Source: an uncultured Lachnospiraceae bacterium
Lineage (GTDB): Bacteria > Bacillota_A > Clostridia > Lachnospirales > Lachnospiraceae
Assembly: GCA_902796775.1 (NCBI GenBank)
Contig: CADBQK010000468.1
Coordinates: 1 to 20,772, forward strand
Reading direction: 5' to 3'
DNA length: 20,772 nt
Position numbers and translations under genes: made by a program
Notes under the pieces: generated by a model
What the model was told of the DNA's origin: nothing
Database searches by the model: none
What the model saw: only the letters and a program-made list of their open reading frames with translations
Shown here: positions 1 through 7,336 of the stretch, in pieces
Layout: each line of letters begins with the position of its first letter
Numbering within the stretch: position 1 is the stretch's first letter

Positions 1-1
1 C

Positions 2-592
2 TATACAGCAGCCCAGACCCGGCCTTTAACAGGCAAAAACCGCGACCGGACAATTGCCGTCTGCGAAGTGCAGACACAGATTGATACCGTTTTATTCCGT
101 ACGCACTGTCATATGGAGCCTTCCCAGCTTAATTATGAAGCATTAACCTTTGTCAGCCGCAAGGATCTGATCCATATAGAAAAGCTGATGCGCTATTCTA
201 TACGTGCAACTTATCATCGGAGGATATCTTCCTCCGAGATTGCCAACGGTCTTCGTGCTCTCCGCAGGCGTATCGTCTGTCTTCGCCCGGGCTCTGTATT
301 CCGGCGCATGTGGATCGGCAATGCACAGAAAAAACTGCCCCTCCCGATCCGGCATGTCTATACTGATTTTCAGCCGGATACACATGATTATATGAATACC
401 GAGGGGCGCCCCTGGTATCCTTATCCGGGCTGCAGCCGGGCTCTTCACTCCGGATTCGAAATCATCTTTGAAGAATCACTCCGGGACAGTATCCGCTTTC
501 TGGAAGACCTGGACAGCTGCATCTCCTGGGGGATGAGCAGGGATGGTCTCATAGGAGATATCATTGCCTATGCCCCCTATGCCTCCATTTAA
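2..592 (+). CDS. Unrecognised protein, 3' part of a gene cut by the window edge
   Basis: The reading frame is open from base 2 to a TAA at 590-592, giving 196 residues with no start in view. A GTG at 68 is a possible internal start, but it has no ribosome binding site and the frame continues open above it, so I treat the gene as truncated by the window. The protein is rich in Arg, Tyr and His and has no membrane segment or signal peptide. A central Arg-rich stretch is followed by an aromatic C-terminal part containing RPWYPYPGCSRALHSGFEII. I do not recognise the family and assign no function. The gene converges on pfkA with only 13 bp between the stop codons. No clear terminator hairpin separates them; a short AAAAC/GTTTT inverted repeat is the only structure seen. 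Confidence 0.6.
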   Translation, partial: YTAAQTRPLTGKNRDRTIAVCEVQTQIDTVLFRTHCHMEPSQLNYEALTFVSRKDLIHIEKLMRYSIRATYHRRISSSEIANGLRALRRRIVCLRPGSVFRRMWIGNAQKKLPLPIRHVYTDFQPDTHDYMNTEGRPWYPYPGCSRALHSGFEIIFEESLRDSIRFLEDLDSCISWGMSRDGLIGDIIAYAPYASI

Positions 593-605
593 AACGATTT
601 TTGTT

Positions 606-1571
606 TTACACAAGACGGCTGGTGAGAAGCTGATACTCATCAATCGTCTTTTTCATTTCCAAAGCTTCCCATATATCAAGATCCTGCATTCTGCCATCTT
701 TGTAAACGATGACCCTTTGTGATTTTCCATTTGAAAGAAGGTCGGCAGCGCAGGCTCCCATGACCGCACCATATACCCTGTCTTTTGCGGAAGGAGTTCC
801 GCCTCTTTGGATATGTCCCAGAATCGTTGCACGGGTCTCGATCCCCGTAGCAGCCTCGATCCTTTTTGCCAGACGAATAGACTCACCGACTCCTTCAGCA
901 TTGATGATGATGTGATGAGTCTTTCCTTTTCTGCGGTTCTCCATAATGTTTTCAATCAGTTCCTGCTCATCAAAAGCATCTTTTTCAGGGATCAGGATGC
1001 CATCCGCACCATTGGCAATTTCGCACCACAATGCGATATAACCTGCATTTCTCCCCATGACTTCAATAATGCTGCATCTTTCATGCGACATGGATGTGTC
1101 TTTGATACTATCGATTGCGGTCACCGCTGTATTCACAGCCGTATCAAATCCGATCGTATAATCCGTACACCCGATATCCAGATCGATCGTAGCCGGAATG
1201 CATACGACTTTTACACCGTATTTCGCCAGATCGGCTGCGCCCTTAAACGAACCGTCACCGCCAATCACCACAAGCCCGTCAATGCCGTTGCTTTTCAGGA
1301 TGCGGACACCTTTTTCAAGCACTTCTGGCTGAACAAATTCCGGGCATCTGGCAGTATAAAGGATCGTCCCGCCTTCTCTGGCGATATCAGACACGCTTTG
1401 CAGAGACATATCTATGATCTCATTCTCCATGAGACCTGCATATCCGCGCATGATCCCTTTTACCTGGACTCCGTTTAATATGGCTCTCTGCACCACTGCC
1501 CTGATAGCGGCATTCATACCGGGACAATCCCCTCCGCTTGTCAATACGCCAATTGTATTCATCTCGCTCAC
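606..1571 (-). CDS. pfkA: ATP-dependent 6-phosphofructokinase
   Basis: This enzyme phosphorylates fructose 6-phosphate to fructose 1,6-bisphosphate in glycolysis, in the cytoplasm. The 321-aa length is normal for the bacterial PfkA family. The N-terminus has the ATP-binding motif GVLTSGGDCPGMNAAIR (residues 8-24). GGDGS (104-108), with Gly rather than Asp at the fourth position, points to ATP rather than pyrophosphate as donor. The catalytic loop reads PATIDLD (126-132): the two key Asp residues are kept, but the usual PGTIDND is changed at two positions. GFDTAVNTA, MGRNAGYIA and LGHIQRGGTPSAKDR are all present. I chose the GTG at 1571 because an AAGGAGGG sits 7 nt upstream (1579-1586). The ATG at 1562 would be 16 nt away, and a longer frame would start inside the upstream gene. 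That ribosome binding site overlaps the stop of the 844-aa gene, which suggests translational coupling. Confidence 0.96.
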   Translation of the reverse strand: MSEMNTIGVLTSGGDCPGMNAAIRAVVQRAILNGVQVKGIMRGYAGLMENEIIDMSLQSVSDIAREGGTILYTARCPEFVQPEVLEKGVRILKSNGIDGLVVIGGDGSFKGAADLAKYGVKVVCIPATIDLDIGCTDYTIGFDTAVNTAVTAIDSIKDTSMSHERCSIIEVMGRNAGYIALWCEIANGADGILIPEKDAFDEQELIENIMENRRKGKTHHIIINAEGVGESIRLAKRIEAATGIETRATILGHIQRGGTPSAKDRVYGAVMGACAADLLSNGKSQRVIVYKDGRMQDLDIWEALEMKKTIDEYQLLTSRLV

Positions 1572-1578
1572 ACTAAGT

Positions 1579-1586
1579 CCCTCCTT
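1579..1586 (-). promoter_or_regulatory. Ribosome binding site of pfkA, overlapping the upstream stop codon
   Basis: Read on the minus strand this is AAGGAGGG, 7 nt before the GTG at 1571. It decides the start of pfkA. The TAA of the upstream 844-aa gene occupies 1585-1587, so two bases are shared with the stop codon. Ribosomes ending the upstream gene would be placed at the pfkA start. Confidence 0.8.
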
Positions 1587-4119
1587 AGTCATAATAGCTG
1601 TAAAAGGCATTCCCAGCTGATTCGAACATTTCCTGGGCCTTATTCATTGAAACAGTGCTGATCTCTCCAGATTCAATATCTCCCAATTTCAATGTGTCAG
1701 CCGTATACCCGATGATCAGACAGTACGAATCCTCTCCTGTTCTCGCGATCACGATACGATCCCGATATACAAAATGCAGAACATCTGTCAGCTCCATACC
1801 TGTCAGGTTTATCATTTCTGCAGGGAGAGCCCCGGCCATCGCCGTATACAACGGCTGATTCTGATCGACCGCTTCAGGCAGATCCCACCCTTCAAAAGAA
1901 CAAACAGCTTCTGCTATAGCCTGATTCTGCCGTCCTTTACGGGCTTTGGGAATCTCGGTAATGCCCAGATCCCAGAGATAGGCTTTGCCGGCCCTCTGCC
2001 ATACGATCTGTTTATGGCTGGTCATGACCGTACCGGCGTACTCGTTTCCATAATCCACAGCTTCTCTGAGAGTTGAAAAATCTCCCGCCAGAATCCCCCT
2101 GGTATACACATAATAGCGAACTGCCGGTTCAGGCGAAAGCTCGCATTCCTTGGAAATATCATATCCCGGATCCATCTGTCTGGCACTCTGAATGACAGGA
2201 TTGAGATCTGTGCCGGAATCCAGCTTCAGATAGTATTGAAGACCTTTCACAGAATCCTGCCCGGTCTGAAATGAAGCTCCGCCGGTTTCCTTACCGGCAT
2301 TGTAAACGATATAATCGGAACCTTCATCTTTATAATCCGTATAGCTGCCGGCCTTTTCCGGTTTGCCCAGCGAAAAAGAAATCAGGCTGCCCTCGATACG
2401 GGTACGCATAATATACCCGCCCGGATGCATATATACTTTGATATCACGAAGCTTCTCGTCTGCAATATGCACCTCGCTGACAGGCACCCGGATGACACCG
2501 GAAGAATCCTCTCCTACTCTGGATCTGTCAACGATCCCGTACACCAGATCAGTCCCCACATATCCGAGAGGTGTGATCAGGTTTGCACCCGCATCCAGTT
2601 TACGCTCCCGTCCATTGTTCAGGTCGATGATCCTGAGGTTTTCCCCGGCGCTTGGAGACTGCTGCGTCTCATTGGCCATTGCAACAATACCATGATCGGA
2701 AACTGCACAGGCAGCACCCCCTCCGGTATCCCATGCTATATCCATGTGGTTGTTTGCCAGTGTATAGCGGTAGATCTTATCCTCGATCAGGAAATAGATC
2801 ATATCCTCCCCTGACATATATGAAAGAGTAGATAAACCCTCCCTTAACAGCTCAAAGCCACGGTGATAGGGAATAAAGACCAGCTCCTCCAGCAGATCTT
2901 CCTGATAGCTGAAACGGCAGACCAGGATACCCTCATGGCCCTCATAGCGGCCTTCGTGCATGTACCCGTAAACCGCAAAATAAATATCACCGGTATCAGA
3001 ATCTGCCTGTATGACCTTGATCGCCGTATCCTCTCCCAGCCTGCATCCATGATCATCCTGCCGGCTATCGTAGATCTGTGTCAGGATATTATCTGTCAGG
3101 TTGTACATCCAGAGACTATCCTGGGTGCAGACGCAGGCAAACTTCTGATCATCCAGACCGTAGTTGATAAGCTGACTGCGGCTGCCGTCCCCGCTGCCAA
3201 GACGGATCCTGCCATCCCGGACTGCCGCCTCAGAAAGGTTCTGGATCTCTGTCATGTTCCGCTGGAAATCCAGCAGATAGATCTTTTCATCTCCAAGCCG
3301 TATCCGGTAGTATTCGGAAACAACATAATTGGTTGGGAAATCCCCTGCAGCGGATTCGATATTGTAGGAAAGGGTAAAGGCAGCCGTTTCTGTGTTGATC
3401 TCCTTCAGGCAGGGATAGACACGGCTGATCCTCGAGGGAGATAGTCTCCCCCATGTAACACTTTCCGGAGACGAGTGGATATCCACATAGCTCATATCGC
3501 TCTGCAGCGAAGTCCCTGTGCTTTCCAGATAATTTTCCAGAGCCGGAATGCTGTCTTTGCTGAAAGTCTGCTCATTGAAATCCAGGACAAAGCGCAGCTT
3601 TTCGGCAACCTTCAGATCAGAGCCGAAACGAAGCCTTGTGTAATAAAACAGCTCCTGACCGCTTCCTGTCTTCAGAATGATATGCAGGCAGTATTCGCAA
3701 TTGGACCGCAGTTGATTCTGAAAGCTGATCTGGCAGCCCTTCCCAGCTGTATCCTTTTTTATTTCACTACAGTCACCTTCCTCAAGGAGTACCGTATTCT
3801 GGTCATTAAATACCTTATACCCGGCTGAAACAATTCCATATCCTTTTTCTTCAATGATCAGGTTGACGATCCGGCTTTCATCCAGCGGGGTAATGCTGCT
3901 GCGCAGATATCCTGCATCCACTTCCTCACTGTATCCATGCATCTCATTGATCAGTGTCCCCCCGCTCTGGACATACACCAGAGGAAAGGTTGCTCCGCCT
4001 TCCTGAAGAGAACCTCCTGACGCCCCGGAATTCTGGATGACGCCATAGATAATGACGGTCAGGAGAAATACTGCCGCATAGGACAGAATAACCATCAAAT
4101 ATTTCTTTATGCCAAACAT
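1585..4119 (-). CDS. Membrane-anchored extracellular protein of unknown function
   Basis: This is an 844-aa protein. Residues 1-6 are short and basic, and 7-27 form one strongly hydrophobic segment (YLMVILSYAAVFLLTVIIYG). There is no lipobox, so it is probably a type II membrane protein with a large outer domain. The rest is hydrophilic, with many short aromatic/Gly beta-type segments, for example KIYRYTLANNHMDIAWDTGG and RGILAGDFSTLREAVDYGNE. This is compatible with a beta-propeller-like or all-beta surface domain. I see no catalytic motif. The ATG at 4119 has GGAGGG (4125-4130) 5 nt upstream. It is the first gene of a unit with pfkA, and its stop overlaps the pfkA ribosome binding site. Proteins of this general layout occur in Lachnospiraceae without known function, which is my recollection rather than a search result. 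Confidence 0.85.
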   Translation of the reverse strand: MFGIKKYLMVILSYAAVFLLTVIIYGVIQNSGASGGSLQEGGATFPLVYVQSGGTLINEMHGYSEEVDAGYLRSSITPLDESRIVNLIIEEKGYGIVSAGYKVFNDQNTVLLEEGDCSEIKKDTAGKGCQISFQNQLRSNCEYCLHIILKTGSGQELFYYTRLRFGSDLKVAEKLRFVLDFNEQTFSKDSIPALENYLESTGTSLQSDMSYVDIHSSPESVTWGRLSPSRISRVYPCLKEINTETAAFTLSYNIESAAGDFPTNYVVSEYYRIRLGDEKIYLLDFQRNMTEIQNLSEAAVRDGRIRLGSGDGSRSQLINYGLDDQKFACVCTQDSLWMYNLTDNILTQIYDSRQDDHGCRLGEDTAIKVIQADSDTGDIYFAVYGYMHEGRYEGHEGILVCRFSYQEDLLEELVFIPYHRGFELLREGLSTLSYMSGEDMIYFLIEDKIYRYTLANNHMDIAWDTGGGAACAVSDHGIVAMANETQQSPSAGENLRIIDLNNGRERKLDAGANLITPLGYVGTDLVYGIVDRSRVGEDSSGVIRVPVSEVHIADEKLRDIKVYMHPGGYIMRTRIEGSLISFSLGKPEKAGSYTDYKDEGSDYIVYNAGKETGGASFQTGQDSVKGLQYYLKLDSGTDLNPVIQSARQMDPGYDISKECELSPEPAVRYYVYTRGILAGDFSTLREAVDYGNEYAGTVMTSHKQIVWQRAGKAYLWDLGITEIPKARKGRQNQAIAEAVCSFEGWDLPEAVDQNQPLYTAMAGALPAEMINLTGMELTDVLHFVYRDRIVIARTGEDSYCLIIGYTADTLKLGDIESGEISTVSMNKAQEMFESAGNAFYSYYD

Positions 4120-4150
4120 CTATGCCCTCCGCATAGGTACATCCATTAAT

Positions 4151-4171
4151 AGCCGGACTCAGGATCCGGCT
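4151..4171 (-). repeat. Short hairpin in the leader of the 844-aa gene
   Basis: AGCCGGA (4151-4157) and TCCGGCT (4165-4171) form a perfect 7-bp stem with a 7-nt loop, 31 nt above the start codon at 4119. No T-run follows on the minus strand, so it is not a typical intrinsic terminator. It may shape the 5' untranslated region. Confidence 0.4.
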
Positions 4172-4230
4172 TCCCTTATCAGCTGCTCATCCGCACTGTG
4201 ATTTCGGAGACAACTGCCAAGTTAACCCAA

Positions 4231-4236
4231 ATTATA
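4231..4236 (-). promoter_or_regulatory. Possible -10 box for the 844-aa gene and pfkA
   Basis: The minus strand reads TATAAT here, a perfect -10 hexamer, about 112 nt above the start at 4119. No good -35 hexamer lies 16-18 nt further up; the best candidates match poorly. The call rests on the -10 box and the location in an AT-rich divergent intergenic region. Confidence 0.3.
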
Positions 4237-4320
4237 GTGTACCACAACTCAACAATCCTGTAAATCATGCCAAATTGTTCAATTTTTACTGAAAACATCA
4301 ATAAACTTATGCAAAAACAC

Positions 4321-4375
4321 TTGAAAAACCTTGACTTCTCCGATATTATAATATTGTATTTATTTATGTACAATA
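4321..4375 (+). promoter_or_regulatory. AT-rich promoter region for ispE-gntR-DUF3783
   Basis: A TTGACT (4331-4336) resembles a -35 box. Candidate -10 boxes are TTGTAT (4354-4359, spacer 17) and TACAAT (4369-4374, which lacks a good -35). A perfect TATAAT (4347-4352) is spaced too closely to TTGACT and lies in a 12-bp palindrome (4343-4354). The exact hexamers are uncertain. If transcription starts here, the leader is about 300 nt and includes the repeats at 4386-4601. Confidence 0.4.
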
Positions 4376-4385
4376 TGAAATACGT

Positions 4386-4436
4386 CAGCACCCCATGTAT
4401 AAGGATAAATCAAAGGATGAAATGCTTGCTTTTCAG
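4386..4436 (+). repeat. Imperfect direct repeat, copy 1
   Basis: This 51-nt stretch aligns without gaps to 4551-4601 with about eight differences. Shared blocks include CAGCACCCC, TGTATAAGG and GATGAAATGCTTGC. Its first part is also the left arm of the long hairpin 4391-4460. The pair looks like a small non-coding repeat family (MITE-like or REP-like) rather than coding sequence. Frames reading through it do not resemble known proteins. Confidence 0.65.
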
Positions 4437-4460
4437 ACTGATTTACCCTTATACATGGGG
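4391..4460. repeat. Long inverted repeat (hairpin) in the ispE upstream region
   Basis: The arms 4391-4411 and 4440-4460 pair over 21 positions with one mismatch, enclosing a 28-nt loop. The core of each arm is CCCCATGTATAAGG or its complement. No T-run follows on either strand, so a simple terminator is unlikely. Just downstream a second inverted repeat, CCTCAG (4479-4484) with CTGAGG (4495-4500), encloses the palindrome GGCCGGCC. Together these make a GC-rich folded block inside an AT-rich intergenic region. Confidence 0.65.
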
Positions 4461-4550
4461 CGGACAAGGCGCAGCGCGCCTCAGGCCGGCCACACTGAGG
4501 AATGCCTGCATTCCGAAGTGCGGATGCTGCACAAAGCCCAATTAACAAAT

Positions 4551-4601
4551 CAGCACCCCCTGTATAAGGGTAAAAGCAAAGATGAAATGCTTGCATTTCA
4601 A
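4551..4601 (+). repeat. Imperfect direct repeat, copy 2
   Basis: This is the second copy of the 51-nt unit at 4386-4436, 165 bp downstream in the same orientation. It carries the same CAGCACCCC start and the same GATGAAATGCTTGC block. It has no matching inverted partner of its own, so the locus has two direct units plus one inverted half-unit (4440-4460). It ends about 85 bp before the ispE start. Confidence 0.65.
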
Positions 4602-4686
4602 AATGCAGGGTTATTTCTTCCCGCATCGAAACGGCATTACTTTCCATGGCACGGGGTACTGATCAAGGATAAAGGCGGGACCAGCA

Positions 4687-5553
4687 ATGGATACAATTAG
4701 AATGACAGCTACGGCAAAGATCAATCTTGCCCTCGATGTTCTGAAAAGGCGGGCGGATGGTTACCATGAAGTCCGGATGATCATGCAAATGATCCAGCTG
4801 CATGATCATATCGATCTGGAAAGGATTCCGGAGCCGGGTGTTCAGCTGAGCTGTTCCGTTCCCGCACTTCCCACCGGCGAAGAAAACATTGCATACCGGG
4901 CGGCCCGCCGTATGCTGGAAACGTATTGTCCGGAAGGGGGCGTCCGCATTCATATTGATAAACGTATCCCCATTGCAGCAGGCATGGCCGGCGGCAGCAC
5001 AGACTGTGCCGCTGTCCTTGAGGGCATCAATATACTGTTTTCTCTTGGACTTTCCCGAAAACAGCTATTGCAGGAGGGCCTGCAGCTGGGTGCAGATGTT
5101 CCCTTCTGCCTGATGAAACGAACTGCACTGGCAGAAGGGATCGGAGAGGTTCTGACACCCGTACCTCCCCTGCCCGATTGTCCAATCGTCATCGCCCGTC
5201 CTCCGCTGGATATTTCTACCGGACACGTTTACCAGAGCCTTCATCTGGATGATCAGCTCCGGCACCCGGATGTAGACGGCATGATCCGCGCCCTGGAGAA
5301 GGGATCTCTGGACGAAATTGCCCGGCACCTGGGCAATGTACTGGAATCGGTGACCCTGACCGAACACCCTGTAATTGCACTTATTAAGCAGCATATTCTG
5401 GAAGCAGGAGCACTGGGCACTCTGATGAGCGGCAGCGGCCCAACTGTTTTCGGACTCTTTGATGATATAGAACGCGCCAGACACGCATGCAAAGCAATCG
5501 AACAAGAGGGACTGGCGAGCCACATTTTCCTGACAGGACCGGCCCGTTTTTAA
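4687..5553 (+). CDS. ispE: 4-diphosphocytidyl-2-C-methyl-D-erythritol kinase
   Basis: A GHMP-family kinase that phosphorylates the 2-hydroxyl of CDP-methylerythritol, the fourth step of the MEP isoprenoid pathway, in the cytoplasm. At 288 aa it has the usual length. The N-terminus has the family signature TATAKINLALDVLKRRADGY (7-26) with Lys11. PIAAGMAGGSTD (95-106) is the glycine-rich ATP loop. GADVPF (135-140) supplies the catalytic Asp137, and MSGSGPTVFGLFD (247-259) is the C-terminal GHMP motif. The ATG at 4687 matches the family N-terminus. The ribosome binding site AAAGGCGGG is imperfect but correctly spaced (7 nt). It is the first gene of a unit with the GntR regulator, 20 bp downstream, and a DUF3783 gene. 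Confidence 0.96.
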   Translation: MDTIRMTATAKINLALDVLKRRADGYHEVRMIMQMIQLHDHIDLERIPEPGVQLSCSVPALPTGEENIAYRAARRMLETYCPEGGVRIHIDKRIPIAAGMAGGSTDCAAVLEGINILFSLGLSRKQLLQEGLQLGADVPFCLMKRTALAEGIGEVLTPVPPLPDCPIVIARPPLDISTGHVYQSLHLDDQLRHPDVDGMIRALEKGSLDEIARHLGNVLESVTLTEHPVIALIKQHILEAGALGTLMSGSGPTVFGLFDDIERARHACKAIEQEGLASHIFLTGPARF

Positions 5554-5573
5554 CAGATGAGGAGAGAGGATCG

Positions 5574-6302
5574 ATGAAAAATTTTGAAGTGAACATGAAC
5601 GAGTACCTTCCGCTTAGGGATGTTGTGTTCAATACGCTCCGTTCTGCCATACTCAGAGGAGAGCTGGAGCCGGGTGAACGACTAATGGAAATCGCTCTGG
5701 CAAATAAGCTTGGTGTCAGCCGGACCCCCATTCGGGAGGCTATCCGCAAGCTGGAACTGGAAGGACTGGTCGTTATGATTCCCCGGAAGGGAGCTGAGGT
5801 GTCCTGCATTACAGAAAAAGATCTGCGGGACGTCCTTGAGGTCCGCTCTGCTCTTGAAAAGCTTGCAATCGAGCTGGCTTGTGAGCGTATTACCAGGCAG
5901 CAGCTGGAAGATCTGAAAGAAAAGTGCCGTATTTTCCGAAAGGCCATCTCTGTATCCGATATTGATATCACCGAGCTTGCGCAAAAAGATGTTGATTTTC
6001 ATGATGTCATTTTCAATGCAACCGGCAACAACCGCCTGATCCAGCTTCTGGGAAATCTTCGGGAGCAGATGTACCGCTACCGGCTCGAGTTCCTGAAAGA
6101 TACATCCACGCATGAACATCTGGCAGCAGAGCATGATGAGATCGTAGCTGCACTTGAAAACAGAGACAAGAAAAAGGCTTCTCTCCTGATCAGCGAACAC
6201 ATCTATTATCAGGAGACAGGTGTGATCAGGAAGATACAGGAGCAGGACGGCACCCAGAAACCGGCAGCCCCCCATAAGAAAACAGGCAGAGTAAAACCAT
6301 GA
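5574..6302 (+). CDS. GntR family regulator, FCD (FadR) subfamily
   Basis: A 242-aa DNA-binding repressor or activator. Residues 10-75 are the GntR winged helix, with PLRDVVFNTLRSAILRGELE and the recognition-helix region LGVSRTPIREAIRKLELEGL (47-66). Residues 80-215 are an FCD ligand domain with its likely metal-binding set: Asp139 and His143 (DVDFH), His187 (AAEHDEI) and His209 (ISEHIYY). Such domains usually bind small organic acids; the ligand here is unknown. The tail from 223 is Lys/Pro-rich and looks disordered. I chose the ATG at 5574 because a GAGGAGAGAGG lies just upstream and the protein then begins like the family; the frame stays open further back into ispE. The gene follows ispE by 20 bp and overlaps the next gene by 4 bp, so the three are probably cotranscribed. 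Confidence 0.92.
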   Translation: MKNFEVNMNEYLPLRDVVFNTLRSAILRGELEPGERLMEIALANKLGVSRTPIREAIRKLELEGLVVMIPRKGAEVSCITEKDLRDVLEVRSALEKLAIELACERITRQQLEDLKEKCRIFRKAISVSDIDITELAQKDVDFHDVIFNATGNNRLIQLLGNLREQMYRYRLEFLKDTSTHEHLAAEHDEIVAALENRDKKKASLLISEHIYYQETGVIRKIQEQDGTQKPAAPHKKTGRVKP

Positions 6303-6706
6303 GCAGCTCTGCAGACAAAGGCCTTGTCCTTCTTTATAACACCGATCCTCAGCGGGAAAATGAGCTCCGCTTACTGTGCCTGCGTCATGGTATCCGGACG
6401 CGCAGCGTTTCCGCCGGCCAGTTTATGCTTCCGCTGAAAGATCTGCTTGCGGATGGATCCGGTGAGGCTTCAGAAACAGCCCCGGCAGCCGCTGCAGATG
6501 GTTTTTCAGAGGAAATGATGGTTATCTGCGGCCTGACGCGTCAGGCATTGATGCTCTTTCTGGAAGAGTTTAAAAAGCAGGGGGTCCGGCCTGTCGCCCT
6601 GAAAGCAGTTCTGACAGAGCACAACCAGTCATGGGATTCTGTAACGCTTTATCAGGAAATCAGCAGGGAACATGCCCTGATGCACGGGAAACCGCTGTCA
6701 TCCTGA
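6299..6706 (+). CDS. DUF3783 domain protein
   Basis: A 135-aa soluble protein whose ATG overlaps the stop of the GntR gene (ATGA, 6299-6302), a sign of translational coupling. The C-terminal half (about 70-128) has the DUF3783 pattern, with EEMMVICGLTRQALMLFLEE, PVALKAVLTEHNQSW and LYQEISREH. The N-terminal part (8-48, LVLLYNTDPQRENELRLLCL) looks like a small alpha/beta unit. An Ala/Glu-rich linker (52-68) joins the two. The function of DUF3783 is not known to me. Its place after ispE and gntR is the only clue, and it does not by itself indicate a role in isoprenoid synthesis. Confidence 0.85.
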   Translation: MSSSADKGLVLLYNTDPQRENELRLLCLRHGIRTRSVSAGQFMLPLKDLLADGSGEASETAPAAAADGFSEEMMVICGLTRQALMLFLEEFKKQGVRPVALKAVLTEHNQSWDSVTLYQEISREHALMHGKPLSS

Positions 6707-6740
6707 TGAAGAAAGTCAATATTAATATTAGTAAGTCAAG

Positions 6741-6807
6741 CAGAAATCAAAAAGAGGCTTTATCGGCTGTATGATCGTATGCCGGCAAGACCTCTTTTTG
6801 ATTTCTG
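6741..6807. terminator. Bidirectional terminator between convergent units
   Basis: CAGAAATCAAAAAGAGG (6741-6757) and its exact complement (6791-6807) form a perfect 17-bp stem. A T-rich tail follows on the plus strand (TTTCTGTTCTGTTTTG), and the A-rich arm provides the tail for minus-strand transcripts. The 33-nt loop has a small inner CGGC/GCCG pairing (6764-6767 with 6781-6784). It sits between the DUF3783 stop and the end of the small membrane protein gene. Confidence 0.85.
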
Positions 6808-6825
6808 TTTCTGTTCTGTTTTGTT

Positions 6826-7305
6826 TTAACCTCTGGCCGATTTGCCCCGCCCAAAGACCCTGGCGAAAAATCCCTGCTTTTTCGGAGGTGCCATGAGGGA
6901 GCCGCGGATCCCTTTCACGCTCATGATATAGATCCCGCTCACCATCGCCTTAACCTCCTGCTTAACCGGGATCAACTCAAATATCTTCTCATCGCAGATA
7001 AAAGACATGATCTTCGGACCGGTCTTTGCCTTGACAATAGGCATCTTGCTCCTGCGCATTCGCTTCGGAACATTGTCCATAACGATCTTAGGCAGGTTAG
7101 CGTCCTTAAGTCGCATTTTTTTCTTATCTATAATCAGAAGCGACATCGGCATGGCTGCTTCCTCCATCTGCTTTTGCGCTTCTTCTGCTTTTTTCTGCTG
7201 CTTATTTCCCCAGATCGTCAGTCCGATCAGAACGCCTATCAGCACAATCGCGATAATGAGCATGACAATGACAGGTGTACTGATTGCGACTACAGGTAAA
7301 TACAT
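6826..7305 (-). CDS. Small single-span membrane protein, function unknown
   Basis: A 159-aa protein with one N-terminal membrane segment (about 10-32, TPVIVMLIIAIVLIGVLIGL). A short charged coiled region (QQKKAEEAQKQMEEA, 36-50) follows, then a basic cytoplasmic domain of about 100 residues. That domain has alternating hydrophobic and basic stretches (SLLIIDKKKMRLKDANLPKI, PIVKAKTGPKIMSFICDEK, KAMVSGIYIMSVKGIRG) and ends in RVFGRGKSARG. The membrane anchor followed by QQKK resembles YajC superficially, but the soluble domain does not match YajC, so I do not use that name. AAGGAGG lies 9 nt before the ATG at 7305. It follows plsC by 129 bp and probably has its own promoter at 7381-7409. Confidence 0.8.
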   Translation of the reverse strand: MYLPVVAISTPVIVMLIIAIVLIGVLIGLTIWGNKQQKKAEEAQKQMEEAAMPMSLLIIDKKKMRLKDANLPKIVMDNVPKRMRRSKMPIVKAKTGPKIMSFICDEKIFELIPVKQEVKAMVSGIYIMSVKGIRGSLMAPPKKQGFFARVFGRGKSARG

Positions 7306-7336
7306 CTCTTAACGCCTCCTTCTGGAATCTGCCCAG

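Noticed and set aside
807..1478. 223-aa open frame on the plus strand
   Set aside because: It lies wholly antisense to pfkA, whose family motifs are unmistakable, and it has no recognisable motif of its own.
2863..3444. 193-aa plus-strand frame
   Set aside because: It is antisense to the 844-aa gene and looks like a shadow of its codon pattern.
4151..4171. Terminator call for the short hairpin
   Set aside because: No T-run follows on either strand; it is listed only as a leader hairpin.
4360..4700. Short frames on both strands across the repeat region
   Set aside because: They arise from the repeat units; their translations are repetitive, Cys/Arg-rich and resemble no protein, and no ribosome binding site precedes them.
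5384..5971. 195-aa minus-strand frame with Ser/Arg-rich composition
   Set aside because: It is the antisense shadow of ispE and the GntR gene, which have clear motifs.
6826..7305. YajC-like identity for the small membrane protein
   Set aside because: Only the anchor and QQKK stretch resemble YajC; the soluble domain does not, so the name would be a guess.
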